A stretch of DNA of 64,000 nucleotides from Thalassovita autumnalis (GTDB taxonomy: Bacteria > Pseudomonadota > Alphaproteobacteria > Rhodobacterales > Rhodobacteraceae). Positions 16,573 through 24,644 of this stretch are shown here, piece by piece (within the stretch, counting starts at the first letter, position 1; each line of letters starts with the position of its first letter). The translations under genes and the position numbers were made by a program. The stretch lies in the NCBI RefSeq assembly GCF_001458255.1, contig NZ_CYSB01000038.1, forward strand, positions 177,208 through 241,207. Direction: 5' to 3'. The notes below the pieces were generated by a model that did no database searches, was not told where the DNA came from, and was given only the letters and a program-made list of their open reading frames with translations.

Positions 16573-18005
16573 GTGTAAAACCTGCGCGTGAAAAGGCAGC
16601 GATCATTGGCGGTGGTGTTATCGGCGGCGGCTGGGCAGCGCGGTTCCTGCTCAACGGCTGGGACGTTGCGGTCTATGACCCGGATCCCGAAGCGGAACGT
16701 AAAATTGGCGAAGTGCTGGACAACGCCCGCCGTGCGCTGCCCGCGCTTTATGACAAACCCTTGCCGCCTGAGGGCGCTTTGACGTTTCACGATGATCTGG
16801 CCACTGCGCTGGACGGCGCCACATGGGTACAGGAAAGCGTGCCGGAACGGTTGGATCTGAAACATCGCATCCATGCGGATCTGACGGCGCTGGCCCCGGC
16901 AGGGGCGGTGATCGGCTCCTCCACCTCTGGCTTCAAGCCGTCGGAACTGAACGCGAATGGCGCGCGCGCCATTGTCGCCCATCCGTTCAACCCGGTCTAC
17001 CTGCTGCCACTGATCGAACTGGTGGGCGACGCTGATGACTGCGTGCGTGCGGCTGAGATCCTGCGTTCGGTTGGGCTCTACCCGCTGAAGGTCCGTAAGG
17101 AGATTGACGCCCATATCGCTGACCGCTTTCTTGAGGCTGTCTGGCGCGAGGCGCTGTGGCTGGTCAAAGACGGCATCGCCTCCACCGAGGAAATTGATGA
17201 GGCGATCCGCATGGGCTTTGGCCTGCGCTGGGCGCAGATGGGGCTGTTTGAAACCTACCGGATTGCCGGGGGTGAGGCTGGCATGAAACATTTCATGGCG
17301 CAGTTCGGCCCGGCGCTGGAATGGCCCTGGACCAAACTGATGGATGTGCCTGAGTTCACCGACGAACTGGTGGACCTGATTGCCGGACAGTCCGACGCGC
17401 AATCCGGTCATATGTCGATCCGTCAGCTGGAACGCCTGCGCGATGACAATCTGGTGGGCATGATGCGCAGCTTGAAACAATCCGGCAGCGGGGCGGGCGG
17501 GGTGATCTGCGCCCATGAGGCCAGGTTGGAGGTGCCGCAGACCGGGGATCTGCCGGTGACGCTGGACATTCAGGTGCCGCAGACCTGGACGGATTACAAC
17601 GGCCATATGAACGAAACCCATTATCTGGAGGCCGGTGCCAAAGCCAGCGACCGTTTTATGGAGATGATTGGCGCAGATGCCGATTACATCGCCGGGGGGC
17701 TCAGCTACTTCACCGCGGAAAGCCATGTGCGCTATCTGGATGAAACCCATCAGGGCGCGCGCCTGCAGGTGCAGACACAGGTTCTGGCGGGACAGGGCAA
17801 GAAGCTGCATCTGTTCCATATGCTGCGGTCCGGCGATCGGCTGGTGGCAACGGTGGAAACCCTGCTGCTGCATGTGGATCTGGAAACCCGCCGCTCCTGT
17901 CCCCCGGCGGAGGCCGTGGAGGCGCAGTTGCTGGCCTTTGCCAGCGCCCATGCAGAACTGCCCACGCCAGAGGGCGTTGGCCGCGCGGTCGGGCAGCAGC
18001 CATGA
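16569..18005 (+). CDS. lcdH: L-carnitine dehydrogenase fused to betainyl-CoA thioesterase
   Basis: 478-residue bifunctional protein. Residues 1 to about 320 form an NAD-dependent 3-hydroxyacyl-CoA dehydrogenase-like module (AIIGGGVIGGGWAARF; IVAHPFNPVYLLPLIELV with the catalytic His) matching L-carnitine dehydrogenases, which oxidise free L-carnitine to 3-dehydrocarnitine. Residues about 335-478 are a hotdog-fold thioesterase (TWTDYNGHMNETHYLEAG). The fused thioesterase can release glycine betaine from the betainyl-CoA made by the cleavage enzyme upstream. The ATG overlaps the SDR stop. This is the last gene of the operon and is followed by a strong terminator. Confidence 0.9.
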   Translation: MSVKPAREKAAIIGGGVIGGGWAARFLLNGWDVAVYDPDPEAERKIGEVLDNARRALPALYDKPLPPEGALTFHDDLATALDGATWVQESVPERLDLKHRIHADLTALAPAGAVIGSSTSGFKPSELNANGARAIVAHPFNPVYLLPLIELVGDADDCVRAAEILRSVGLYPLKVRKEIDAHIADRFLEAVWREALWLVKDGIASTEEIDEAIRMGFGLRWAQMGLFETYRIAGGEAGMKHFMAQFGPALEWPWTKLMDVPEFTDELVDLIAGQSDAQSGHMSIRQLERLRDDNLVGMMRSLKQSGSGAGGVICAHEARLEVPQTGDLPVTLDIQVPQTWTDYNGHMNETHYLEAGAKASDRFMEMIGADADYIAGGLSYFTAESHVRYLDETHQGARLQVQTQVLAGQGKKLHLFHMLRSGDRLVATVETLLLHVDLETRRSCPPAEAVEAQLLAFASAHAELPTPEGVGRAVGQQP

Positions 18006-18020
18006 CGCCCTGAGGTTGGG

Positions 18021-18068
18021 GGGCGGCTGGCGGGTGGCTTGACATTGCCCGCGCCAGCCGCCCTTTTT
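18021..18068 (+). terminator. Terminator of the carnitine operon
   Basis: A 12-bp stem (GGGCGGCTGGCG at 18021-18032 with CGCCAGCCGCCC at 18052-18063) followed by TTTTT. It separates the carnitine operon from peptidase T. Confidence 0.85.
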
Positions 18069-18092
18069 GCACCCAAACCGCAGGAGGGTGTG

Positions 18093-19328
18093 ATGACCGA
18101 TAGATTTACCGATGAACTTGAGGACCGTCTGGTCCGCTATGCCGCGATCGACAGCCAAAGCGTTGCCGACAGCCCCAGCGCCCCCAGCACTGAAATCCAA
18201 TATGACGTGCTGCGCCTGCTGGAACAGGAGCTAAACACGATCGGCGCGGCGGATGTGGAACTGACCGAATACGGCGTGGTTCTGGCCACCGTGCCGGGCA
18301 ATGTTGATGGGCCGACCGTTGGCTTTCTGGCCCATGTCGATACCGCACCTCAGTTCAACGCCACGGATGTGAAACCCCGTGTGATCAAGGGCTACAACGG
18401 TGGCGATATTACCTTCCCCGATGATCCCGGGTTGGTCCTGTCGCCTGCGGAATATCCCTATCTGGCGACCAAACAGGGCGATGACATCATCACCGCCTCG
18501 GGCCTGACGCTGCTGGGGGCGGATGATAAGGCCGGTGTGGCCATCATCATGACTATGGCGCGCCATCTGCTGGAAAACCCGGACATTAAGCGCCCCACAT
18601 TGCGGATCGCCTTCACCCCGGACGAAGAGATTGGCCGCGGTGTCGGACAGGAGTTGCCCAAGGACCTGAAAGCCGATTTTGCCTATACGCTGGATGGCGG
18701 TCAGGTGGGGGAGATCGAATATGAAAGTTTTTCGGCCGATGGGGCGGTTGTGACCGTCAAAGGCGTGTCGATCCACCCCGGTCTGGCGAAGGAGAAGATG
18801 GTCAACGCGATCCACCTTGCCTCCAAGATTGTGCAGACCTTGCCGCAGGCGACAATGACGCCGGAAACCACCGATGAGCGCGAGGGCTTCATCCATGCTA
18901 CGGATATGGTGGGCGGATCGTCTGAGATGGTGATCAACTTCATCCTGCGCGATTTTGAGCTCGATGGACTGGAAGCCAAAGGCGAGTTGCTGCGCAAGAC
19001 CTGTGAGGCGGTGCAGCTGTCTGAACCGCGCGCCGAGATCACGGTGGAGATCCAGCCGCAGTATCGCAACATGCGCTATTGGCTGGAAAACGATATGACC
19101 CCGGTGGATCTGGCCCGCGATGCCAGCCGCGCCCATGGGATCGAACCGGTTTCCGTGCCGATCCGTGGGGGCACCGATGGCTCCCGCCTGACGGAATTTG
19201 GCGTGCCGACGCCCAACATCTTCACCGGGATGCAGAACATCCACGGCCCGTTAGAGTGGGTGTCTGTTCAGGACATGGCCAAAGCGACCGAGGTCTGCCT
19301 GACGCTGGCGCAAAAGGCGGCGAAGTAA
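18093..19328 (+). CDS. pepT: Peptidase T (tripeptide aminopeptidase, M20B)
   Basis: Cytoplasmic di-zinc aminopeptidase of 411 residues that removes N-terminal residues from tripeptides. Metal and catalytic motifs: FLAHVDTAPQF (first His and Asp), TLLGADDKAGVAI (bridging Asp) and FTPDEEIGRGV (catalytic and metal Glu). C-terminal PIRGGTDGSRLTEFG and FTGMQNIHGPLEW are diagnostic for PepT. The frame is open to 18039 inside the upstream terminator; the ATG at 18093 with GGAGGG upstream is the clear start. It appears monocistronic. Confidence 0.94.
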   Translation: MTDRFTDELEDRLVRYAAIDSQSVADSPSAPSTEIQYDVLRLLEQELNTIGAADVELTEYGVVLATVPGNVDGPTVGFLAHVDTAPQFNATDVKPRVIKGYNGGDITFPDDPGLVLSPAEYPYLATKQGDDIITASGLTLLGADDKAGVAIIMTMARHLLENPDIKRPTLRIAFTPDEEIGRGVGQELPKDLKADFAYTLDGGQVGEIEYESFSADGAVVTVKGVSIHPGLAKEKMVNAIHLASKIVQTLPQATMTPETTDEREGFIHATDMVGGSSEMVINFILRDFELDGLEAKGELLRKTCEAVQLSEPRAEITVEIQPQYRNMRYWLENDMTPVDLARDASRAHGIEPVSVPIRGGTDGSRLTEFGVPTPNIFTGMQNIHGPLEWVSVQDMAKATEVCLTLAQKAAK

Positions 19329-19345
19329 CGCGCAAGCCCAAGGGC

Positions 19346-19365
19346 GCGGCAGCTTCGGCTGCCGC
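19346..19365 (+). terminator. Stem-loop after pepT
   Basis: Perfect 8-bp stem GCGGCAGC / GCTGCCGC closed by a stable TTCG tetraloop, 17 bases after the pepT stop. There is no T run, so termination efficiency is uncertain. Confidence 0.6.
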
Positions 19366-19566
19366 CCCGGCCCCGATGCGGTCTCATGACTGCGCAAACT
19401 TGACAAAAACACTCGACTTGAGTAACCCGTTGCCCAGCCGCGCTACAAAACCTGGTATGGTTTTGTGGGTAAGCCAAAATGTCAGCCGCCGCATCCGGTG
19501 GAGGGACTGAGGTAAGCTGCTGTCATCTCCTGCTACATATGATGCCGCGTAACTTCGGACGTATTT

Positions 19567-20508
19567 ATGTCTGCAAAGAATTTTGGCGCGACCTCTGTTG
19601 GATTGGTTGTCGGGTTTTTGGCGTTTTGCGGCGCTGCTTTGGCGCAAGAGAGCACGACCCCAACGGCCCCTGCGATGCCTGCAGCCCCCGCAATCACCCC
19701 GCCTGCTGCGGATCTGATCACCATCGCCCCGCAGGTGCAGGCCACATTTGAGGCGCCGTTGGAAGGCAGCACAGCGGCGGCGCCTCAGGGCGCCGCAGAT
19801 GAGAGTGTGCAGAAAACCTTGCAAAACAGTGGCTCTCAGATCCGACACGCCACCGAAGCAGCCAGCAAGTTCCTGCGCGACGGTGGCCCGTCGATCTGGG
19901 CCATTGCCGCGCTTTCGGTGATCACCCTTGCGCTGATCCTATGGAAAACCTGGCGCCTGTTGTTGCTGGGCGCATGGTCGCGTGGCAGCGCCCATAAAGC
20001 GGTTGCTGCTTGGGAAGCTGGCGATGCACAGCGCGCATTGTCGATTGTGGCCAAACGTCGTGGCCTGCGCTCGCGCGTTGTGGCCGCCGCGATCCGTGCC
20101 CGCATGGATCTGCCTGAGGCCGCCGCCCGGGAAGAAACCACCCGGGTTGCAAAACTGCAGCTGGCCGGGGCTGGCACCGGTCTGCGGGCGCTGGAGCTGA
20201 TTGCCTCCATCGCGCCTCTCCTAGGTCTGCTTGGCACGGTTCTGGGCATGATCGCCGCCTTCCAGGCGCTGCAGGAAAGCGGCAGCCGGGCCGATCCCTC
20301 GCTGTTGGCGGGAGGTATCTGGGAAGCGCTGCTGACCACCGCCGCTGGTATGGCTGTGGCCATCCCGGCCTCGGTCGCGCTGACTTGGTTCGAAGCTGTG
20401 GTCGACGGGCTGCGCCGCGATGTGGAAGACGCGGCATCGCGGATCTTCCTGGTTCAGCCGCGCTATGAGGCGGACGAAGAGGTTGTTCAGCCGCTGGCGG
20501 CGGAGTGA
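19567..20508 (+). CDS. exbB: ExbB/TolQ-type proton channel protein
   Basis: 313-residue MotA/TolQ/ExbB family subunit of a TonB energy-transducing complex in the inner membrane. A cleavable N-terminal signal segment (1 to about 25) and a Pro/Ala-rich linker precede three transmembrane helices (near 112-130, 208-235 and 255-280). The channel-family signature is in ASIAPLLGLLGTVLGMIAAF and the helix GGIWEALLTTAAGMAVAIPA. The long N-terminal extension with signal sequence is of the kind seen in some alphaproteobacterial ExbB. It is the first of four packed genes (exbB-exbD-exbD-tonB). Confidence 0.9.
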   Translation: MSAKNFGATSVGLVVGFLAFCGAALAQESTTPTAPAMPAAPAITPPAADLITIAPQVQATFEAPLEGSTAAAPQGAADESVQKTLQNSGSQIRHATEAASKFLRDGGPSIWAIAALSVITLALILWKTWRLLLLGAWSRGSAHKAVAAWEAGDAQRALSIVAKRRGLRSRVVAAAIRARMDLPEAAAREETTRVAKLQLAGAGTGLRALELIASIAPLLGLLGTVLGMIAAFQALQESGSRADPSLLAGGIWEALLTTAAGMAVAIPASVALTWFEAVVDGLRRDVEDAASRIFLVQPRYEADEEVVQPLAAE

Positions 20509-20511
20509 TCG

Positions 20512-20889
20512 ATGGATCTGGGACTGACATCCCGGCCCCGCCGCAGGCCCTCACTGACGCCGATGATCGACGTGGTGTTTCTGCTGCTGGTGTTTTTCAT
20601 GCTGGCCTCGCGGTTTGGCATGGATCAGGTGGTGGAAATGCCGATCGCTTCGGGCGGGGGGGACGCCTCGGGCGCGCCTAAGCTGGTGGATATCCTGCCA
20701 GAGGAGCTGCGGCTGAACGGGATCAGCCTGCCGCTGGACCGTCTGGTGGCGGAATTGAAAACGCTGGTTGAGACGCCGCAGGACACTATTGTGCTGCGCA
20801 GCCTTGATGAGGCCAACGTCCAACGGATCATCGCAGTGTCCGAGGCGTTGCAGGCGGCGGGTTTCAAAGCCCTGGTTTTGGTGGAGTGA
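20512..20889 (+). CDS. exbD: ExbD/TolR family protein (first copy)
   Basis: 125 residues with one N-terminal transmembrane helix. The proton-path Asp lies in LTPMIDVVFLLLVFFML, the ExbD hallmark. A periplasmic domain of about 85 residues follows. It starts three bases after exbB. It resembles the next gene in layout but not in detail, so the pair may form a mixed ExbD dimer. Confidence 0.92.
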   Translation: MDLGLTSRPRRRPSLTPMIDVVFLLLVFFMLASRFGMDQVVEMPIASGGGDASGAPKLVDILPEELRLNGISLPLDRLVAELKTLVETPQDTIVLRSLDEANVQRIIAVSEALQAAGFKALVLVE

Positions 20890-20893
20890 CACG

Positions 20894-21280
20894 ATGATGG
20901 ACTTCCAGCCCCCCGCACGGCCGCCGAAGGCGGAATCGATTGTGCCGATGATCAACGTGGTTTTCCTGCTGTTGATCTTCTTTCTGATGACCGCGCAGAT
21001 CGCCCCGCCGGAACCTTTCGAAGTTGCCGCGCCGCAGGCGGGCAAGGCCGGCGATCCCAAGGGTGAGGTGACGCTATACCTCAGCGCCGAAGGCTTGGCG
21101 CAGTATCAGGATCAGAAAGGTGAGGCTGCCTTTGCTGCGCTGAAGGCTGAGCTGGGGGGGAACAAAGAGGTTGTGCTGCGCGCTGATGCCAAGGCCCAAG
21201 GCACGCGTCTGGCTGAGGTGATGGCAGAGCTGCGGCGTGCAGGCTTCAGCGCCATTGAACTGGTGGTGGACCTGAAATGA
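20894..21280 (+). CDS. exbD: ExbD/TolR family protein (second copy)
   Basis: 128 residues, one transmembrane helix. The usual Asp of the first helix is replaced by Asn: this copy reads VPMINVVFLLLIFF where the first copy reads TPMIDVVF. Since that Asp carries protons in ExbD/TolR, this subunit may be structural rather than proton-conducting. The frame is open to 20768 but the start at 20894 follows the first exbD stop by four bases. The stop overlaps the tonB start. Confidence 0.88.
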   Translation: MMDFQPPARPPKAESIVPMINVVFLLLIFFLMTAQIAPPEPFEVAAPQAGKAGDPKGEVTLYLSAEGLAQYQDQKGEAAFAALKAELGGNKEVVLRADAKAQGTRLAEVMAELRRAGFSAIELVVDLK

Positions 21281-22296
21281 GACGGAGTGTTGAATTTGTA
21301 GGTTTTGCCGGGGTGGCCGCGTTGGTTCATCTGGCATTTTTTGCCTATGCGTCGCCTGACGATGGCGCCGATGCGGGTGGGGTCGGTGGTGAGGCCATCG
21401 TGACCCTGCAGGGCGCGCCTGACAGTATCGCTGAGGTGATCGAGGAATGGACCCGCCCGCCCGCGACCCATACGCCAGATGTTGTTGAACAACCCCGTTT
21501 GATCACCGAAACGGTTGAGATGGCGCAGCTTCATATCGATGAAGCCCCCTCCGCCAAGATCAAGATCGCCGCGCTGACAACTGAGGCGCCAGAGTTCAAA
21601 CGCCCGATCATTCCGCAGGCCCTGGATCTGGTAAAGCCAGAGGTGGCCCGTCCACAGGAACTGCAAGCCCCTGAGGTGCTGCAAGAGGCGGCCTTGAAAC
21701 GGCCTGAGATGCAGGTCCAGCCGCTGCGCCCCAAGACGCAGCCGCAGCAGTTGGTGCTGGATCAGCAAATCAAAACGCCGACTGTGGAGACAACGCCACC
21801 GCCCCCGCCAGAACCTGAGCCCGAGCCAGAACCCGAACCCGCGCCCAAACCCAAGGTGAAACCAGAGCCGAAGCCCAAGCCCAAAGCGAAGCCTTCGGAT
21901 CGCAACAAGGCCGCCAGTCAGGGCTCGGTAACGCAGAAAGCGGCCGGCACGGGCGGAACGCAGCAGGCCGGCAGCAGCGGTATCTCCAAGGTCAAGGCGT
22001 TGTCTAAGGGCAAAGAAGCCAAATTGCTGACCGTCTGGGGATCGAAAATCCGCACCCGGATTGAGCGACGCAAGAAATCGCCACGCGGCGTCAAAGGGGG
22101 CGGCACCACGCATCTGAACCTGCGTGTCTCACCTGCGGGGCAATTGCTGTCAGTTTCGGTGGCGAAGTCCTCGGGCAACGCCAATCTGGATCAGGCAGCG
22201 CTCTCGGCGGTGAAACGGGCTGGCAAATTCCCGAAAGCGCCCAAAGAGTTGGGGAAGCAAAGCTATCGCTTCTCAATCCCGATCCGGATGAAATGA
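21277..22296 (+). CDS. tonB: TonB family energy transducer
   Basis: 339 residues: N-terminal membrane anchor (about 8-25), a long periplasmic linker with Glu-Pro and Lys-Pro repeats (about 170-210) that can span the periplasm, and a C-terminal TonB domain (about 240-339, LRVSPAGQLLSVSVAKSSGN, AALSAVKRAGKFP). Couples the ExbBD proton channel to outer-membrane receptors. The ATG overlaps the exbD stop. No TonB-dependent receptor lies in this window, so the cargo is unknown; iron, haem or cobalamin are the usual ones, and a B12-type ABC importer is present at 55-58 kb. Confidence 0.9.
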   Translation: MRRSVEFVGFAGVAALVHLAFFAYASPDDGADAGGVGGEAIVTLQGAPDSIAEVIEEWTRPPATHTPDVVEQPRLITETVEMAQLHIDEAPSAKIKIAALTTEAPEFKRPIIPQALDLVKPEVARPQELQAPEVLQEAALKRPEMQVQPLRPKTQPQQLVLDQQIKTPTVETTPPPPPEPEPEPEPEPAPKPKVKPEPKPKPKAKPSDRNKAASQGSVTQKAAGTGGTQQAGSSGISKVKALSKGKEAKLLTVWGSKIRTRIERRKKSPRGVKGGGTTHLNLRVSPAGQLLSVSVAKSSGNANLDQAALSAVKRAGKFPKAPKELGKQSYRFSIPIRMK

Positions 22297-22316
22297 CGCG
22301 GTTGATTAGGCGAAGT

Positions 22317-22344
22317 CAGACCAGTGACAGGTGCCACTGGTCTG
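22317..22344. terminator. Stem-loop between tonB and the convergent regulator
   Basis: Perfect ten-bp inverted repeat CAGACCAGTG / CACTGGTCTG with an eight-base loop, 20 bases after the tonB stop and 28 before the end of the convergent gene. There is no clear T run; a bidirectional terminator is the likely role. Confidence 0.65.
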
Positions 22345-22372
22345 TGTGCTCATTGAGTTACCGGATCTGAAC

Positions 22373-22957
22373 TTAGCGGGCTTCGACCCAGAGAATACGC
22401 GCCGGGTCGCCTTCGGCATTCTCCAGCTGGGCAGGCGCGACAGAGGTCAGGTAGGCTGAATCGCCGGCCTCAAGCACATGGGCATCAGCGTTCTCAACCC
22501 GCAGGGTTAGGCGGCCCTCCAGAACATGGCACATCATCTCCGCGCTGGGCAGGCTGGCGTGGGGCGCGGGCGCACTGCTGGCACTTTGAAGGGTCAAGAT
22601 CTGGCTTTGCAAACGGTCCGATGTCCCTTCGGGGAACAGGGGCGCGTGATGCAGGTCTGCCTTGGGCGTGGGGCTGGGGGCGTCGGCTTTGGCAATGCAG
22701 ATGACGGGATCAGCTGCGGTGGGGGGCGTCAGCAGGGCTGCGGCCGGAACCCCAAGGCCCCGGGCGATCCGCCCGATGGTTTCATAGGTTGGCGAAATGA
22801 GCGCATTTTCGACCTTGGACAGGTTGGATTTCGACACGCCTGAAGATTTTGCCAATTGGCTGAGAGATATTTGCTGATGGTGCCGAATCTGGCGGATAAT
22901 CGTCCCGATTTTCGTCAAATTTTCATCGGGTTGGATTTGCTGCACTTGGGGGGTCAT
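22373..22957 (-). CDS. XRE-family regulator with C-terminal cupin
   Basis: 194 residues. An XRE helix-turn-helix domain lies at about 16-70 (ISLSQLAKSSGVSKSNLSKVE, PTYETIGRIARGLGV) and a cupin_2 sensor domain at about 125-194 (MMCHVLEGRLTLRVENAD, LEAGDSAYL). This family usually represses amino-acid or polyamine genes on sensing a small molecule. It converges on tonB and has no obvious partner gene upstream, so its target is not visible here. Confidence 0.88.
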   Translation of the reverse strand: MTPQVQQIQPDENLTKIGTIIRQIRHHQQISLSQLAKSSGVSKSNLSKVENALISPTYETIGRIARGLGVPAAALLTPPTAADPVICIAKADAPSPTPKADLHHAPLFPEGTSDRLQSQILTLQSASSAPAPHASLPSAEMMCHVLEGRLTLRVENADAHVLEAGDSAYLTSVAPAQLENAEGDPARILWVEAR

Positions 22958-23477
22958 GCAATTTCCTGAATTTGGGGATTAAGTGAGTGTGAGACTGCGT
23001 GACGCAATGCCCGTCCGCTTTCAAGTGGGCAAAAAATGCAGGTTGTGCCGTAGGTGAAACTTCGGCGGGTTTTGGGGTATTTTTGCCACAAACTGCGGCA
23101 ATTTTTCGCCGTATAAGCGTGCGGAGATCAGGGCTGCAACACAACTTATGCGCCACGAGGGCGGGGGAGGGTATCAAAAAACTCTCCGTTCGAATTGTGG
23201 GAGCGAAGTCTGGTTTCTGGACCCGGTGCCTGGAACCCGTATCAGAACCGCATGCAAGGAGGTGCATCCTGTCATCGAACACGTCGCCGCGTTTGGCAGA
23301 ACTATCTTTTACAGACCTGATCGCGTTGCGGCAGTAGTTGCACCGTCAGTCGGGGTGCTCTGGAGCAGCGGCTGAGACGGCCAAACGCATCGCGGCTGAG
23401 CTGGTCCGGCTGGGGGGAACCCCGGGGGCATTGACTGGGCGGGCATGAAGCGGGTGATCCCTAAGCCGCAATGTGAT
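22958..23477. other. Gene-free region between two regulators
   Basis: About 520 bases upstream of the cupin regulator and downstream of the LysR gene. The open frames (the longest 112 codons, from 22999) have no ribosome sites and no recognisable family content. The stretch 23340-23470 has coding-like composition and could be a worn gene remnant, but I cannot identify it. No RNA gene or clear repeat was seen. Confidence 0.45.
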
Positions 23478-24425
23478 CTAAAGCGATTGCATCCGCTGCG
23501 GGTGGCGCGGGGTTAGCGGGCTGGGGCGCCGTTGCGGCGCGCGTTCAGCCTCATGCAGCAGCCATTCGCGCAGCAGACCCGCCTTGGGGTGCACGGCCCG
23601 GCCACTGGGGGACGTGAGGTAGAAGGCTTCATTCAACGGGACGGGCAGGTGGAACGGGCGGATCAGGCGACCGCTGTCCAGCATCGGCCCGCTCATCGAG
23701 GACCGGCCGAGAGCCACCCCACCACCGGCAGCGGCAAATTCAAATACCGCCAGCGAGTTGTCGAACTGCATGCCCTGACCGGGGTTCACACCATCGACAC
23801 CCGCGCTGCGCAGCCAGGTGGACCAGCCTTCCTCATAGCCTAGAACATGCAGCAGCTGATGATGGCGCAGGTCATTGGGATGCACCAAAGGCGGGCCGTT
23901 TGACAGCAGCGATGGCGCGCATAGCGGTTCAAAAACCTCCCATGTCAGGCGATCTGAGACCAGACCGGACCAATCCCCGGTGCCATAGCGGATTTCCATA
24001 TCAACGCGGGGGGCGTTGCTGGCCTCATCCCAGACCGAGGAGATCAACCGGATCGGGCAGTCCGGATAGGCCTCGGTAAAGCGGCGCAGGCGCGGGGCGA
24101 TCCATGTGACGGCGAATCCCACCGGAGCGCGCAGAGTCAGGGCCTCTGACAGGCGACCGCCAAAAACCTCCTCGGTGCCGGAGAGGATTCGGTCAAAACC
24201 ATCGCGCACCTTCGGCAGGTAAGCAGCGCCGATTTTGGTCAACGCCAAGGAGCGCGGACGCCTTTCAAATAAGGGCTCTCCCAGAAATTGTTCCAGCAAT
24301 TTGACCTGTTTGCTGACCGCCGCCTGCGTCAGGTTCAGCTCAGCCGCGGCGCTGGTGAAGCTCAGGTGGCGCGCCGAGGCCTCAAAGGCGCGCAGCCAGG
24401 TCAGATGCGGTAATTTCTGGGCCAT
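23478..24425 (-). CDS. LysR-type regulator (GcvA-like)
   Basis: 315 residues. The N-terminal winged helix-turn-helix reads LRAFEASARHLSFTSAAAEL and LTQAAVSKQVKLLEQFLGEP, a GcvA-type sequence, followed by a substrate-binding domain (about 95-300). The frame begins at 24440, but the ATG at 24425 has a GGAAGG site six bases upstream. It is transcribed away from the DmdA-like gene starting at 24645 and is the likely regulator of that gene and the transporter behind it. Confidence 0.9.
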   Translation of the reverse strand: MAQKLPHLTWLRAFEASARHLSFTSAAAELNLTQAAVSKQVKLLEQFLGEPLFERRPRSLALTKIGAAYLPKVRDGFDRILSGTEEVFGGRLSEALTLRAPVGFAVTWIAPRLRRFTEAYPDCPIRLISSVWDEASNAPRVDMEIRYGTGDWSGLVSDRLTWEVFEPLCAPSLLSNGPPLVHPNDLRHHQLLHVLGYEEGWSTWLRSAGVDGVNPGQGMQFDNSLAVFEFAAAGGGVALGRSSMSGPMLDSGRLIRPFHLPVPLNEAFYLTSPSGRAVHPKAGLLREWLLHEAERAPQRRPSPLTPRHPQRMQSL

Positions 24426-24551
24426 GCAAAACCTTCCCATAACGAGACTGGCGTCATGATGACTGTTCCGTTAGAAGGCCGATGTGCCGGAAACGGCGCT
24501 CGAGGAGCGAAAAGCGAACGTTGAGGGGGCGTGGCAGCAAGAAATCCATAA

Positions 24552-24590
24552 CCACAATAGGGGCTGACCCCCCATATATGTCGGTTGTGG
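24552..24590. repeat. Inverted repeat in the LysR/DmdA-like control region
   Basis: CCACAA (24552-24557) and TTGTGG (24585-24590) flank a GGGG-CTGA-CCCC hairpin (24560-24571), 55 bases before the start of the DmdA-like gene. It may be a LysR operator or a leader-RNA structure. I can see the repeat but cannot name its binder. Confidence 0.45.
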
Positions 24591-24644
24591 CGGGACCCTT
24601 TGCTGACCCAACATCAAGACCACTCAATGACAGGAATATCGCCG

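Noticed and set aside
16566..18200. Minus-strand open frame of 544 codons
   Set aside because: Antisense to the carnitine dehydrogenase gene, which has full motifs on the plus strand.
22999..23337. 112-codon open frame between the two regulators
   Set aside because: No ribosome site, no recognisable domain and unusual residue mix; treated as non-coding.
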